From NCBI GenBank assembly GCA_013203755.1, contig JABMPI010000697.1:1-11213 (forward strand): a stretch of 11,213 nt of DNA. Reading direction: 5' to 3'. This DNA comes from Bacteroidota bacterium. Lineage in GTDB: Bacteria; Bacteroidota; Bacteroidia; Bacteroidales; Prolixibacteraceae. Made by a program: the position numbers and the translations under genes. Below, one piece after another: positions 1 to 6,772 of this stretch. The notes under the pieces are model-generated. The model saw only the letters and a program-made list of their open reading frames with translations, ran no database searches and was not told the origin of the DNA. How positions within the stretch are numbered: position 1 is the stretch's first letter; every line of letters begins with the position of its first letter.

Positions 1-1878
1 GATAACGATTATTTCTGCGACAATTGGTGGCACAATCAAATTGGTACAACCAATGGTTTGGTTACGTTAATGCTTATTATTGGTGACGAACTGCCAAAAG
101 ATTTGGTTGAAAAAGCCCAACCAATTATTAGACGTGCCCATACGGAAGCACCTGGCGCCCGCCCTGGAGGAGACCGGATAAAAATAGCCGGAATTCAAGC
201 TAAAAATATGCTCTTCCTTGGCAATGATGACAAATTTAATGAAGTTGTTCGGATAATTGAAAGTGAAATAAAATTTTCTGAATGGGTTGGGGCAAAATAT
301 GGTTACAGTTTCATAAATATTCCATCGGGATTTTCGAATAGAGAAATGGGGGGACGTGGAATTCAGTACGACAATAGTTTTCATCACAGGGTTGACGGTG
401 TAAACAATACACTATCTTATGGACTTGGTTATGCTGATGCTTTTGTTGAATGGGCGGTTTATACGGCTGGTACAGAATTCTCGTTTTCCAGCGAAAAACT
501 GGCTCGCCTAATCGATTACTATTTGGATGGAATTTGCAAAACTGCTGTATTTGGAAAATATCCCGATGCAGGAGCAAAAAACCGAAGTATTAGTCGCAAG
601 GGTACTTTACATCCTTATAGTGCAAAAACTGCTGAAAAATTGTTACTTACTTCCGATTATCGAAAAGATGAAATACAAGAAATTGCTGATATTAGAAATA
701 ACGGAATTAAACCAACTACTTCTCACGCAACCTATTTTTGGCATTCCGAACATTTTTCTTTTCAAAGGCCCGATTGGTTTACTTCGGTAAGAATGTTTTC
801 AACCCGAACCCACAACATGGAGGAGCCGTACAACAGCGAAGCTCTTTTTAATCATCACCGAGGGGATGGTACAAATCATATTTCCAGAACAGGCAACGAG
901 TATGATGATATTGCACCGGTTTTCGATTATCAGAAAATACCGGGAACAACGGTAATGCAAAAGACTGAAATGCCTTCTGAACGGGAAATTCAGAAGTTGG
1001 GAATAACAGAATTTGTTGGTGCAGCTACTGATGGTAAATATGGAACCGCGGCATTTGATTTCAGAAGCCCGCACGATCCACTAATTGCCCGAAAATCGTG
1101 GTTTTTCTTTGATGATGAATACGTTTGTTTGGGTGCAGGAATCTCATGCAAAAACAGGGAACTGGCAGTTGTTACAACATTAAATCAGTGTCTTCTTCGC
1201 GATGAGGTTACTTTTTCTTCTGGAAGTAAACAATCAATTTTAGAAACCGGCGAAAAGGAGATTGAAAATGTTGACTGGGTTTTTCAGGATGGAATTGGAT
1301 ACGTTTTTCCAAAACCGGCCACAGCAAATATTAAAAATGACGAAGCAACCGGTTCGTGGTGGCTTATTAATAAACAAAGCGATTCGCCAAAAGAGGAAGT
1401 AAAATTGGATGTGTTTAAACTTTGGCTAAATCATGGCGAAAGACCAAGCGAAGAAACCTATGAATACATTGTTGTTCCTGCCACCTCAATTGAAAAACTA
1501 GAACAAAATACTTCAAAAAAGAATGTTACTGTTTTGGTAAATACACCAGAAGTTCAGGCCGTTAAACATTCCGGTTTAAAAATGTGTCAGGCTGTGTTTT
1601 ACAAAGCCGGAGAGGTTCAGATAATCGATAATTTAAAACTTCGGTGCGAAACCCCGGGTATTGTAATATTGCATGCGCAAGCTCAGGATGGCATGAAGAT
1701 AACAGTTTCAGATCCCAACCGCGAATTGGGAAAAATGATGCTTTCTATTTCAGCAAATATTGAAAAAGAAGGCGATAATTTCACTGCTGTATGGAACGAA
1801 AAAGAAAAAGTTAGCGAAATAACCATTGATTTACCACAAGGACATTATGCGGGTAGTAGTGTAACAATTGAATTGTAA
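1..1878 (+). CDS. PL8-family polysaccharide lyase, 5' end missing
   Basis: The reading frame is open from base 1, so the gene begins upstream; 625 residues are visible. PL8 enzymes (hyaluronate, chondroitin and xanthan lyases) cut uronic-acid polysaccharides by beta-elimination. Visible PL8 marks, numbered from base 1, are DNWWHNQIG at residues 7-15 (the NWW aromatic-cleft motif), SFHH at 126-129 and SYG at 139-141 (likely catalytic His and Tyr), KNRSISR near 193-199, two arginines at 264 and 269, YNSE ending at Glu280, and the PGTTV segment near 314-318. WFFFDDEYVCLGAGI and the later LNHGERPSEETYEY match the family's C-terminal beta-sandwich. In the Flavobacterium chondroitinase AC the NWW motif lies roughly 125 residues in, so about 100-200 residues, including any signal peptide, are probably missing. 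The His-to-Tyr spacing is slightly longer than in classical members. Substrate is not determinable. Confidence 0.93.
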   Translation, partial: DNDYFCDNWWHNQIGTTNGLVTLMLIIGDELPKDLVEKAQPIIRRAHTEAPGARPGGDRIKIAGIQAKNMLFLGNDDKFNEVVRIIESEIKFSEWVGAKYGYSFINIPSGFSNREMGGRGIQYDNSFHHRVDGVNNTLSYGLGYADAFVEWAVYTAGTEFSFSSEKLARLIDYYLDGICKTAVFGKYPDAGAKNRSISRKGTLHPYSAKTAEKLLLTSDYRKDEIQEIADIRNNGIKPTTSHATYFWHSEHFSFQRPDWFTSVRMFSTRTHNMEEPYNSEALFNHHRGDGTNHISRTGNEYDDIAPVFDYQKIPGTTVMQKTEMPSEREIQKLGITEFVGAATDGKYGTAAFDFRSPHDPLIARKSWFFFDDEYVCLGAGISCKNRELAVVTTLNQCLLRDEVTFSSGSKQSILETGEKEIENVDWVFQDGIGYVFPKPATANIKNDEATGSWWLINKQSDSPKEEVKLDVFKLWLNHGERPSEETYEYIVVPATSIEKLEQNTSKKNVTVLVNTPEVQAVKHSGLKMCQAVFYKAGEVQIIDNLKLRCETPGIVILHAQAQDGMKITVSDPNRELGKMMLSISANIEKEGDNFTAVWNEKEKVSEITIDLPQGHYAGSSVTIEL

Positions 1879-2030
1879 AAAATTCCGAAGGAGTTAAATA
1901 TTAGGCTCCGACTTTAACCGGGGGGATTAGATCATATAATTGAACAAGGTTCATCCACGCCCGCTTAAATGAAAAGTTGGGTAACCATGAACCGCAACAT
2001 CAAAAGTTGAAAATGATAAGAACTAATAAT
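1879..2030 (+). repeat. Structured intergenic element, copy A
   Basis: This gap is the same length (152 bp) as the gap at 8861-9012 and aligns with it along most of its length. Shared parts in order are a small hairpin just after the stop codon (TTCC/GGAG, 1883-1893), TTAAATAT (1894-1901), a second hairpin (CTCCG at 1906-1910 with CGGGG at 1919-1923, one G.U pair), an AT-rich stretch, a 7-bp long-range stem (1948-1954 with 1987-1993), and the octamer AAAAGTTG twice (1972-1979, 2002-2009). It may be a diverged REP/MITE-like repeat, since hairpin-rich intergenic repeats are common in Bacteroidota, or a conserved 5'-UTR RNA. No transposase is nearby to settle this. Confidence 0.75.
1948..1993 (+). 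promoter_or_regulatory. Long-range 7-bp stem GGTTCAT/ATGAACC in copy A
   Basis: GGTTCAT (1948-1954) is perfectly complementary to ATGAACC (1987-1993), enclosing 32 nt. The 3' arm ends 37 nt before the preferred ATG of the downstream lyase gene. The matching stem in the second copy (8928-8972) carries a compensatory pair change at the same position. This suggests the pairing is maintained, but transcription and function are inferred. Confidence 0.6.
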
Positions 2031-3905
2031 ATGCGAGCACTTTTAAAACTATCATTCATCCTACTTATCTTATTTTCAGTTTCCTGCGATAAAGAAGATA
2101 ATACTCCATCTGGACCAGACCTGTCAGAAGCAGGACACCCAAGAATTTTACTCCTGAAAGGCGAAGAACAACAAATAAAAGATTTAATCGCCTCTGATGA
2201 AACCTGGGAAAAAATGCATTTTGCCATATTGGAAGAAAGCAACAAAATTGTTGGTAAACCTGTATTGGATCGGGTAATGATTGGACGTAGATTATTGTCA
2301 ACATCAAGAGAAGCCCTGAAAAGAATATTTTTTCTTTCCTATTCATATCGAATGACAGGAGAGGAAAAATTTCTGAAAAAGGCAGATGAAGAAATACTGG
2401 CAGTCTCACGTTTTTCAGATTGGAATCCATCGCATTTTTTGGATGTTGCCGAAATGACAATGGCAGTGGCAATTGGGTACGACTGGCTATTTGAGGATCT
2501 TTCAGAAAGGGCCAGGTTAGAAGCCAGAAGTGCTATTCTCCTGAAAGGAATTGAAGAATCGAAAAAAAGTAGCAATAACAGTTGGTTAAAAAACAGTAAT
2601 AACTGGAATCAAGTGTGTAATGCAGGTATGGTTTACGGAGTGTTGGCAATTCAGGAAGACTACCCTGAGCTTGCCGAAGAAATTATAGATCGCGCATTTG
2701 AAACTATAAAATTACCTATGGAAGCTTATCAACCCGATGGTGTATATCCTGAAGGTTATGGTTATTGGGGATATGGATCTACTTTTAATATCCTTTTTTT
2801 AAGTGCCATTGAAAAAGCTTTGGGCGATGATCGCGGATTAGGTTCCACATCTGGATTTACAAATACCGGGCATTTCATGAAACACATGATTACGCCGACT
2901 GGCGGTAATTTTACCTGGTCCGATTGTGGAACAGGCACGAATCTTAACCTTGCGATGTTTTGGTTTGCTGAAAAAACCAATGATCCTTCCATGCTTTGGT
3001 CAGAAAAAGGATTTTTAGAAAATTCAGATTTCGATAGATTTAAAGGAATTCGGAATCTACCGGCTATTATGATTTGGGGTAAAAATATTCCACTTAATAA
3101 TATGACCGAACCTACCGAGAAATTTTGGACGGGGCAGGGGCCAAATCCGGTTGCTATGATGCGATCGAGCTGGACAGATTCCAAAGCTGTGTACCTTGGA
3201 TTTAAAGCGGGCTCTCCATCAGTTAATCATGGTCACATGGATGTTGGATCATTTATGATGGAAGCCGATGGTGTGCGTTGGGCAACCGATTTGGGAAGTC
3301 AGAATTATGAATCACTGGAATCACTGGGGATGCATATTTTTGGGAAAGGTCAAGATGCCGAGAGATGGACAATTTTTAGGATTAATACCTTTTCGCACAA
3401 TGTTTTAATTGTGGATGATGAACAACAACGTGTTAGTGGTTATGCTAAAATTGACCGTTATTCTGATGAAGAAAATTTAATGTTTTCAATTTCAGATATC
3501 TCGTCAATTTATAATGGGCAGCTTAAAAGTGCTATACGCGGAGTTGCATTAAAAGATTTGAAATATACAGTAATTCGAGATGAATTTGAAACCCTGGATA
3601 AAACCACAAAAATTCGTTGGAACATGGTTACTTATTCAAACGTAGAATTGGGAGAAAAAGAAGCCACCTTAGTTGATAAGGGAAAAGTTTTAAAATTGAA
3701 AGTTCAGGGACCGGATAATATCGTTATGAAAACCTGGAGTACTGCACCAACAAATGATTATGATGCTGAAAACCCGGGAACAATTATGGTTGGTTTTGAA
3801 TGCGAAATACCAGCAAATTCAAAAGAGTCATTTGAGGTTTTGCTCATCCCCAAAAATGTAAATGAAACGGCTGAATTTTTAAATATAAAATTAGAAGAAT
3901 GGTAA
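2031..3905 (+). CDS. Heparinase II/III-fold polysaccharide lyase lipoprotein, tandem copy 1
   Basis: The 624-residue product starts with a lipoprotein signal (MRALLKLSFILLILFSVSC, lipid Cys19). CDKED follows, matching the C-X-K-(D/E)2 surface-export signal described for Bacteroidota lipoproteins, so an outward-facing position is plausible. An (alpha/alpha) toroid follows: WNPSHFLDV near 131-139, NWNQVCN at 191-197 and EGYGYWGYG at 241-249, which hold the usual Asn/Tyr active-site segments. The C-terminal heparinase II/III domain has H400-G-H402, D420 and H456, the spacing expected for the catalytic His and the metal-binding His/Asp/His. The exact PL family (PL12, 15, 21, 33 or unassigned) cannot be told by eye. 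It is a close paralogue of the next gene. ATG 2031 is preferred over ATG 2013 and over TTG 1977, because the latter lies inside the upstream repeat and would put a charged extension before the signal peptide. Confidence 0.9.
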   Translation: MRALLKLSFILLILFSVSCDKEDNTPSGPDLSEAGHPRILLLKGEEQQIKDLIASDETWEKMHFAILEESNKIVGKPVLDRVMIGRRLLSTSREALKRIFFLSYSYRMTGEEKFLKKADEEILAVSRFSDWNPSHFLDVAEMTMAVAIGYDWLFEDLSERARLEARSAILLKGIEESKKSSNNSWLKNSNNWNQVCNAGMVYGVLAIQEDYPELAEEIIDRAFETIKLPMEAYQPDGVYPEGYGYWGYGSTFNILFLSAIEKALGDDRGLGSTSGFTNTGHFMKHMITPTGGNFTWSDCGTGTNLNLAMFWFAEKTNDPSMLWSEKGFLENSDFDRFKGIRNLPAIMIWGKNIPLNNMTEPTEKFWTGQGPNPVAMMRSSWTDSKAVYLGFKAGSPSVNHGHMDVGSFMMEADGVRWATDLGSQNYESLESLGMHIFGKGQDAERWTIFRINTFSHNVLIVDDEQQRVSGYAKIDRYSDEENLMFSISDISSIYNGQLKSAIRGVALKDLKYTVIRDEFETLDKTTKIRWNMVTYSNVELGEKEATLVDKGKVLKLKVQGPDNIVMKTWSTAPTNDYDAENPGTIMVGFECEIPANSKESFEVLLIPKNVNETAEFLNIKLEEW

Positions 3906-3915
3906 GATAATAATG

Positions 3916-3934
3916 TCCTCCCTGCAGGGATGGA
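3916..3934 (+). repeat. Palindromic hairpin after lyase copy 1; possible decayed intergenic element
   Basis: TCCCTGCAGGGA (3919-3930) is a perfect 12-bp palindrome. TCC (3916-3918) and GGA (3932-3934) extend the stem around one bulged base. It begins 11 nt after the stop codon, as do short hairpins in the other two long gaps. Further on, AAGTTCATTC (3952-3961) resembles the 5' arm region of the 152-bp elements, but the matching 3' arm is absent; only GTTCA/TGAAC (3954-3958 with 3975-3979) pairs. No T-run follows, so it is not a typical intrinsic terminator. The rest of the 121-bp gap is AT-rich and unremarkable. Confidence 0.5.
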
Positions 3935-4026
3935 TTCTAAAATAAGTAATAAAGTTCATTCTACTAAACCGGATTGAACAACTTGTAAACCATATACTAA
4001 AGCGAAATTAATTAAAACTTTTACCA

Positions 4027-5874
4027 ATGAAACTAAAATCGATTCAACTAACAATTTTACTCGTACTTGGAGCGCTGATGTTTTCCTGTCAGAAAAAATC
4101 CGATCACCCCAGAATCCTTCTTTTGAAGGGACAGGAAAAGGCCATACAACAACAAGTTGCAACAAGCGAAACCTGGGCAAAAATGCATCAGACAATTATT
4201 GATGAATCAGAAAAAATTCTGGAACAGGAACCGCTGGGAAGAATAAAAATTGGTCGTCGTTTGCTTGGCACATCAAGAGAATATTTGCGTCGGGTATTTT
4301 TTCTATCATACGCGTACCGAATGACAGGTGACCAACGATTTTCAAAACACGCCGAAGCGCATATGTTAAAATCTGCTGGTTTTACCGATTGGAATCCAAG
4401 CCATTTTTTAGATGTGGGAGAAATGACCATGGCACTGGCAATTGGTTACGACTGGTTATTCGATGAACTTTCGGATGAAACCAAACAAACGGTCAGAGAA
4501 GCAATAGTTGAGAAAGGAATTAAACCATCCTACAACGATGATTACAATTGGTTTTTAAGTGCAGAACATAACTGGAATCAGGTATGCAATGCAGGGATGA
4601 CTTATGGAGCATTGGCAATAATGGAAGATTATCCTGAACTGGCTGATTCAGTAATTAACAGGGCTTTTGAATCTATCCCCAAAGCAATGGTTGATTATGG
4701 ACCAGATGGAGCCTACCCGGAAGGTTATGGTTATTGGGGATATGGAACTTCTTTTAACATGATGTTTTTAAGTGCGGTAGACACCTGGTTTAAGGATGAC
4801 CGGAGTTTATCAGCAGCACCTGGATTTTTGGAAACAGGTAGTTTTATGCAAAACATGTTGCTGCCCTCAAATAAATGTTACAATTGGGGCGATTGTGGTA
4901 GTAGTGGCAGTTTACAACCGGCAATGTTTTGGCTCGCCGATCGCAATAGCGATCCCTCTATACTTTGGATGGAAAAGAATTTTCTTCAAAGCGATGATTA
5001 TTCAGCTTTTACCGGAAATCGTCTGCTGCCTGCCCTTATGATATGGGGGAAAGATATTCCACTGGATAAAATATCAGAGCCTGAGTCAAAAGTTTATTTG
5101 GCTCAGGGAAAAAATCCAATCTGTTTAATGCGCACCTCATGGTCTGACCCCAATGCTGTCTTTTTAGGCTATAAAACCGGTGCGGCTTCGGTAAATCATG
5201 CGCACATGGATATTGGTTCTTTTGTAATGGAAGCAGATGGAATTCGTTGGGCAATGGATTTTGGGTCGCAGAATTATGAATCATTGGAATCTAAAGGTAT
5301 GAGCATTTTTGGCAGAACCCAAGACGCCGTTCGCTGGACAATCTTTAGGTTAAACAATTATGCACATAGCACCCTAACTTTTAACAACGAATTGCAAAAG
5401 GTGAGCGGATATGCTAAAATTGATAAATACTCGGATGCCGATAATTTTATGAATGCCGTTTCAGACATTACAACCATGTATGAAGGGCAAATTAAAAAGG
5501 CAATCCGTGGAGTGGGTATTAAAGATCAAAAATATGTGGTGGTAAAAGACGAGATAGAGACTTTAAATAAACCCACAAAAATTCGTTGGAATATGCCAAC
5601 ACCGGCAGAAGTTGAATTAACAAAAAATGGAGCTACGCTGACCAAAGATGGCAAAACACTATTTTTAAAAGTTCAGGGATCCAAAGGTATTCAAATGAAA
5701 ATCTGGAGCACAACACCCACAACCGATTATGATGCTGAAAATCCGGGTACAGTTATGGTCGGTTTTGAGTGTGAATTACCTGCCAATTCAAAGGAATCTT
5801 TTGAAGTTTTGTTGATACCTCAATCAGCAGGAATTTCGGATGGGTTTTTAAATAAAAATTTGGATGAATGGTAG
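4027..5874 (+). CDS. Heparinase II/III-fold polysaccharide lyase lipoprotein, tandem copy 2
   Basis: The 615-residue product is collinear with the preceding gene, with well over half of residues identical by eye, including the C-terminal tail (FLNxxLxEW). It is therefore a tandem duplicate, although the DNA has diverged. The lipoprotein signal ends in LMFSC (Cys21). The next residues, QKKSD, are basic and lack the acidic export signature of copy 1, so it may stay on the periplasmic face. Toroid motifs are DWNPSHFLDV (121-130), HNWNQVCNAG (181-190) and EGYGYWGYG (232-240). The metal and catalytic site reads H391-A-H393, D411 and H447. The Gly between the two histidines is Ala here, and the residue after the last ligand is Ser rather than Asn. 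All expected catalytic residues remain, so an active lyase with altered specificity is more likely than a dead copy. ATG 4027 places the signal peptide at the N terminus with no extension. Confidence 0.9.
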   Translation: MKLKSIQLTILLVLGALMFSCQKKSDHPRILLLKGQEKAIQQQVATSETWAKMHQTIIDESEKILEQEPLGRIKIGRRLLGTSREYLRRVFFLSYAYRMTGDQRFSKHAEAHMLKSAGFTDWNPSHFLDVGEMTMALAIGYDWLFDELSDETKQTVREAIVEKGIKPSYNDDYNWFLSAEHNWNQVCNAGMTYGALAIMEDYPELADSVINRAFESIPKAMVDYGPDGAYPEGYGYWGYGTSFNMMFLSAVDTWFKDDRSLSAAPGFLETGSFMQNMLLPSNKCYNWGDCGSSGSLQPAMFWLADRNSDPSILWMEKNFLQSDDYSAFTGNRLLPALMIWGKDIPLDKISEPESKVYLAQGKNPICLMRTSWSDPNAVFLGYKTGAASVNHAHMDIGSFVMEADGIRWAMDFGSQNYESLESKGMSIFGRTQDAVRWTIFRLNNYAHSTLTFNNELQKVSGYAKIDKYSDADNFMNAVSDITTMYEGQIKKAIRGVGIKDQKYVVVKDEIETLNKPTKIRWNMPTPAEVELTKNGATLTKDGKTLFLKVQGSKGIQMKIWSTTPTTDYDAENPGTVMVGFECELPANSKESFEVLLIPQSAGISDGFLNKNLDEW

Positions 5875-5889
5875 GTTTTTAATTTATCA

Positions 5890-5975
5890 GTCTCGTATAA
5901 ACACGAATTAAATTTTTAAAACAAAAGAGAATCATATGAAATTTGATGAATTCAACTAAAAAAAATAAACGAGAC
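5890..5975 (+). other. Nested stem-loop in the leader of the plug gene
   Basis: GTCTCGT (5890-5896) pairs perfectly with ACGAGAC (5969-5975). Nested inside are GAATT (5905-5909) with AATTC (5949-5953), and AAATTT (5910-5915) with AAATTT (5939-5944), leaving a loop at 5916-5938. The outer arm is moderately GC-rich; the inner pairs are AT-only and weaker. This occupies much of the 194-bp gap between the tandem lyases and the plug gene, the longest gap in the window. It could be a leader RNA, a small RNA or paired operator sites; nothing proves transcription. Bases 5976-6068 are AT-rich with nothing else I can call. Confidence 0.4.
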
Positions 5976-6068
5976 ACGAAACGAATAAGCTGGCGAGTCT
6001 AAATGATAGATTATTAGATATATAAATGAATTATACGAATGAAAATAAGAACTAAAACAATTAACACC

Positions 6069-6758
6069 ATGAAAAAAGTTATTTTGAAATTTACTGTTGT
6101 ATTCTGCATTGTATTGTCTGCCTTCCAGTCTATTGGACAGGAAAAGGTTATAGAGGGAATTGTTACCACATTCGATAGTATTCCATTAAATGGTGCGGCA
6201 ATTAAAGTAGTCAGCTCGAAAGAAATTGCCTTGACAGATTCTTTGGGAAGATTTTCGATTGCTTGTGATGATACAGATAAGCTAAAAGTAACAGCAAAAG
6301 GATTTAATAATCAGTCAGTAAAAATAAAAAGCAAAACCGGTTATGCGGCCATAAACTTAAAACTTTTGCCTGGCCTTAAAAACAAAGAAATTGCGTTAGG
6401 ATTAGTTCGTACTACCGACCACGAAAAGTTAAATGCGTATGCACGTTTAGATAACAACGATATAGACTTTTCGAAATATAGAACTATGCATGAAGCAATA
6501 GCTGGAAGAATTCCTGGTGTTGCAATAGTAGGAGGCGATATAATTATCAGGGGAAACAGTTCAATTAACGGGCCAACACCTGCTTTAATTATCGTTGACG
6601 GGACACCTGTAACTTCTGCGGGATTAAATGCAATAAATCCGGAACAGGTAAAAAGTATAAATGTTATTAAAGATGGTAGTTCTGCATTTTATGGTTCAAA
6701 GGGAGCCCATGGAGTTTTGGTAATTGAAACCAAAAGCGGTAGGGATATGGTGAAATAA
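6069..6758 (+). CDS. Stand-alone SusC-like N-terminal and TonB plug-domain protein (no barrel)
   Basis: The 229-residue product has a cleavable signal peptide (residues 1-24, ending SIGQ, no lipid Cys). A CarboxypepD_reg-like beta-sandwich (about 26-100) is followed by a TonB-dependent receptor plug (about 137-223). Plug marks are EAIAGRIPGV (142-151), IIIRGNSSI (158-166), IIVDGTPV (174-181), INPEQVKSINVIKDG (189-203) and AFYGSKGAHGVLVIETK (206-222), all standard SusC N-terminal motifs. In SusC a beta-barrel of 700 or more residues would follow; here the frame ends cleanly just after the plug and another gene begins 14 nt later, so it looks like a deliberate short gene. Its function is unknown: it might bind glycan or interact with a SusC or TonB component. 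ATG 6069 is chosen over ATG 6039 because it begins directly with the MKK signal-peptide n-region. Confidence 0.85.
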   Translation: MKKVILKFTVVFCIVLSAFQSIGQEKVIEGIVTTFDSIPLNGAAIKVVSSKEIALTDSLGRFSIACDDTDKLKVTAKGFNNQSVKIKSKTGYAAINLKLLPGLKNKEIALGLVRTTDHEKLNAYARLDNNDIDFSKYRTMHEAIAGRIPGVAIVGGDIIIRGNSSINGPTPALIIVDGTPVTSAGLNAINPEQVKSINVIKDGSSAFYGSKGAHGVLVIETKSGRDMVK

Positions 6759-6772
6759 GATAACTTAAATTT

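Noticed and set aside
2016..2026. ATAAGAACTAA before the lyase start, also at 6045-6055 before the plug gene, as a shared leader motif
   Set aside because: The two copies lie at different distances from their ATG codons (4 versus 13 nt between) and the sequence is low complexity; it may be chance.
2065..2472. Minus-strand open frames opposite the lyase genes (this one 135 codons; others elsewhere)
   Set aside because: They lie wholly within well-supported + strand genes, have no recognisable domains or signals, and look like shadows of the coding strand.
5938..5945. GAAATTTG, close to the Bacteroidota -7 promoter consensus TAnnTTTG, upstream of the plug gene
   Set aside because: The first base is wrong, no TTG lies at the expected -33 distance, and it falls inside the predicted stem-loop. 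In DNA this AT-rich such matches are frequent by chance.
6012..6031. AT-rich stretch resembling 1926-1945 of intergenic copy A
   Set aside because: The match needs gaps, is almost entirely A/T, and none of the other parts of the 152-bp element occur around it.
6069..6772. Plug gene as a degraded SusC pseudogene
   Set aside because: The frame is intact with a complete signal peptide and plug, and the next gene starts 14 nt after the stop, leaving no barrel-coding remnant.
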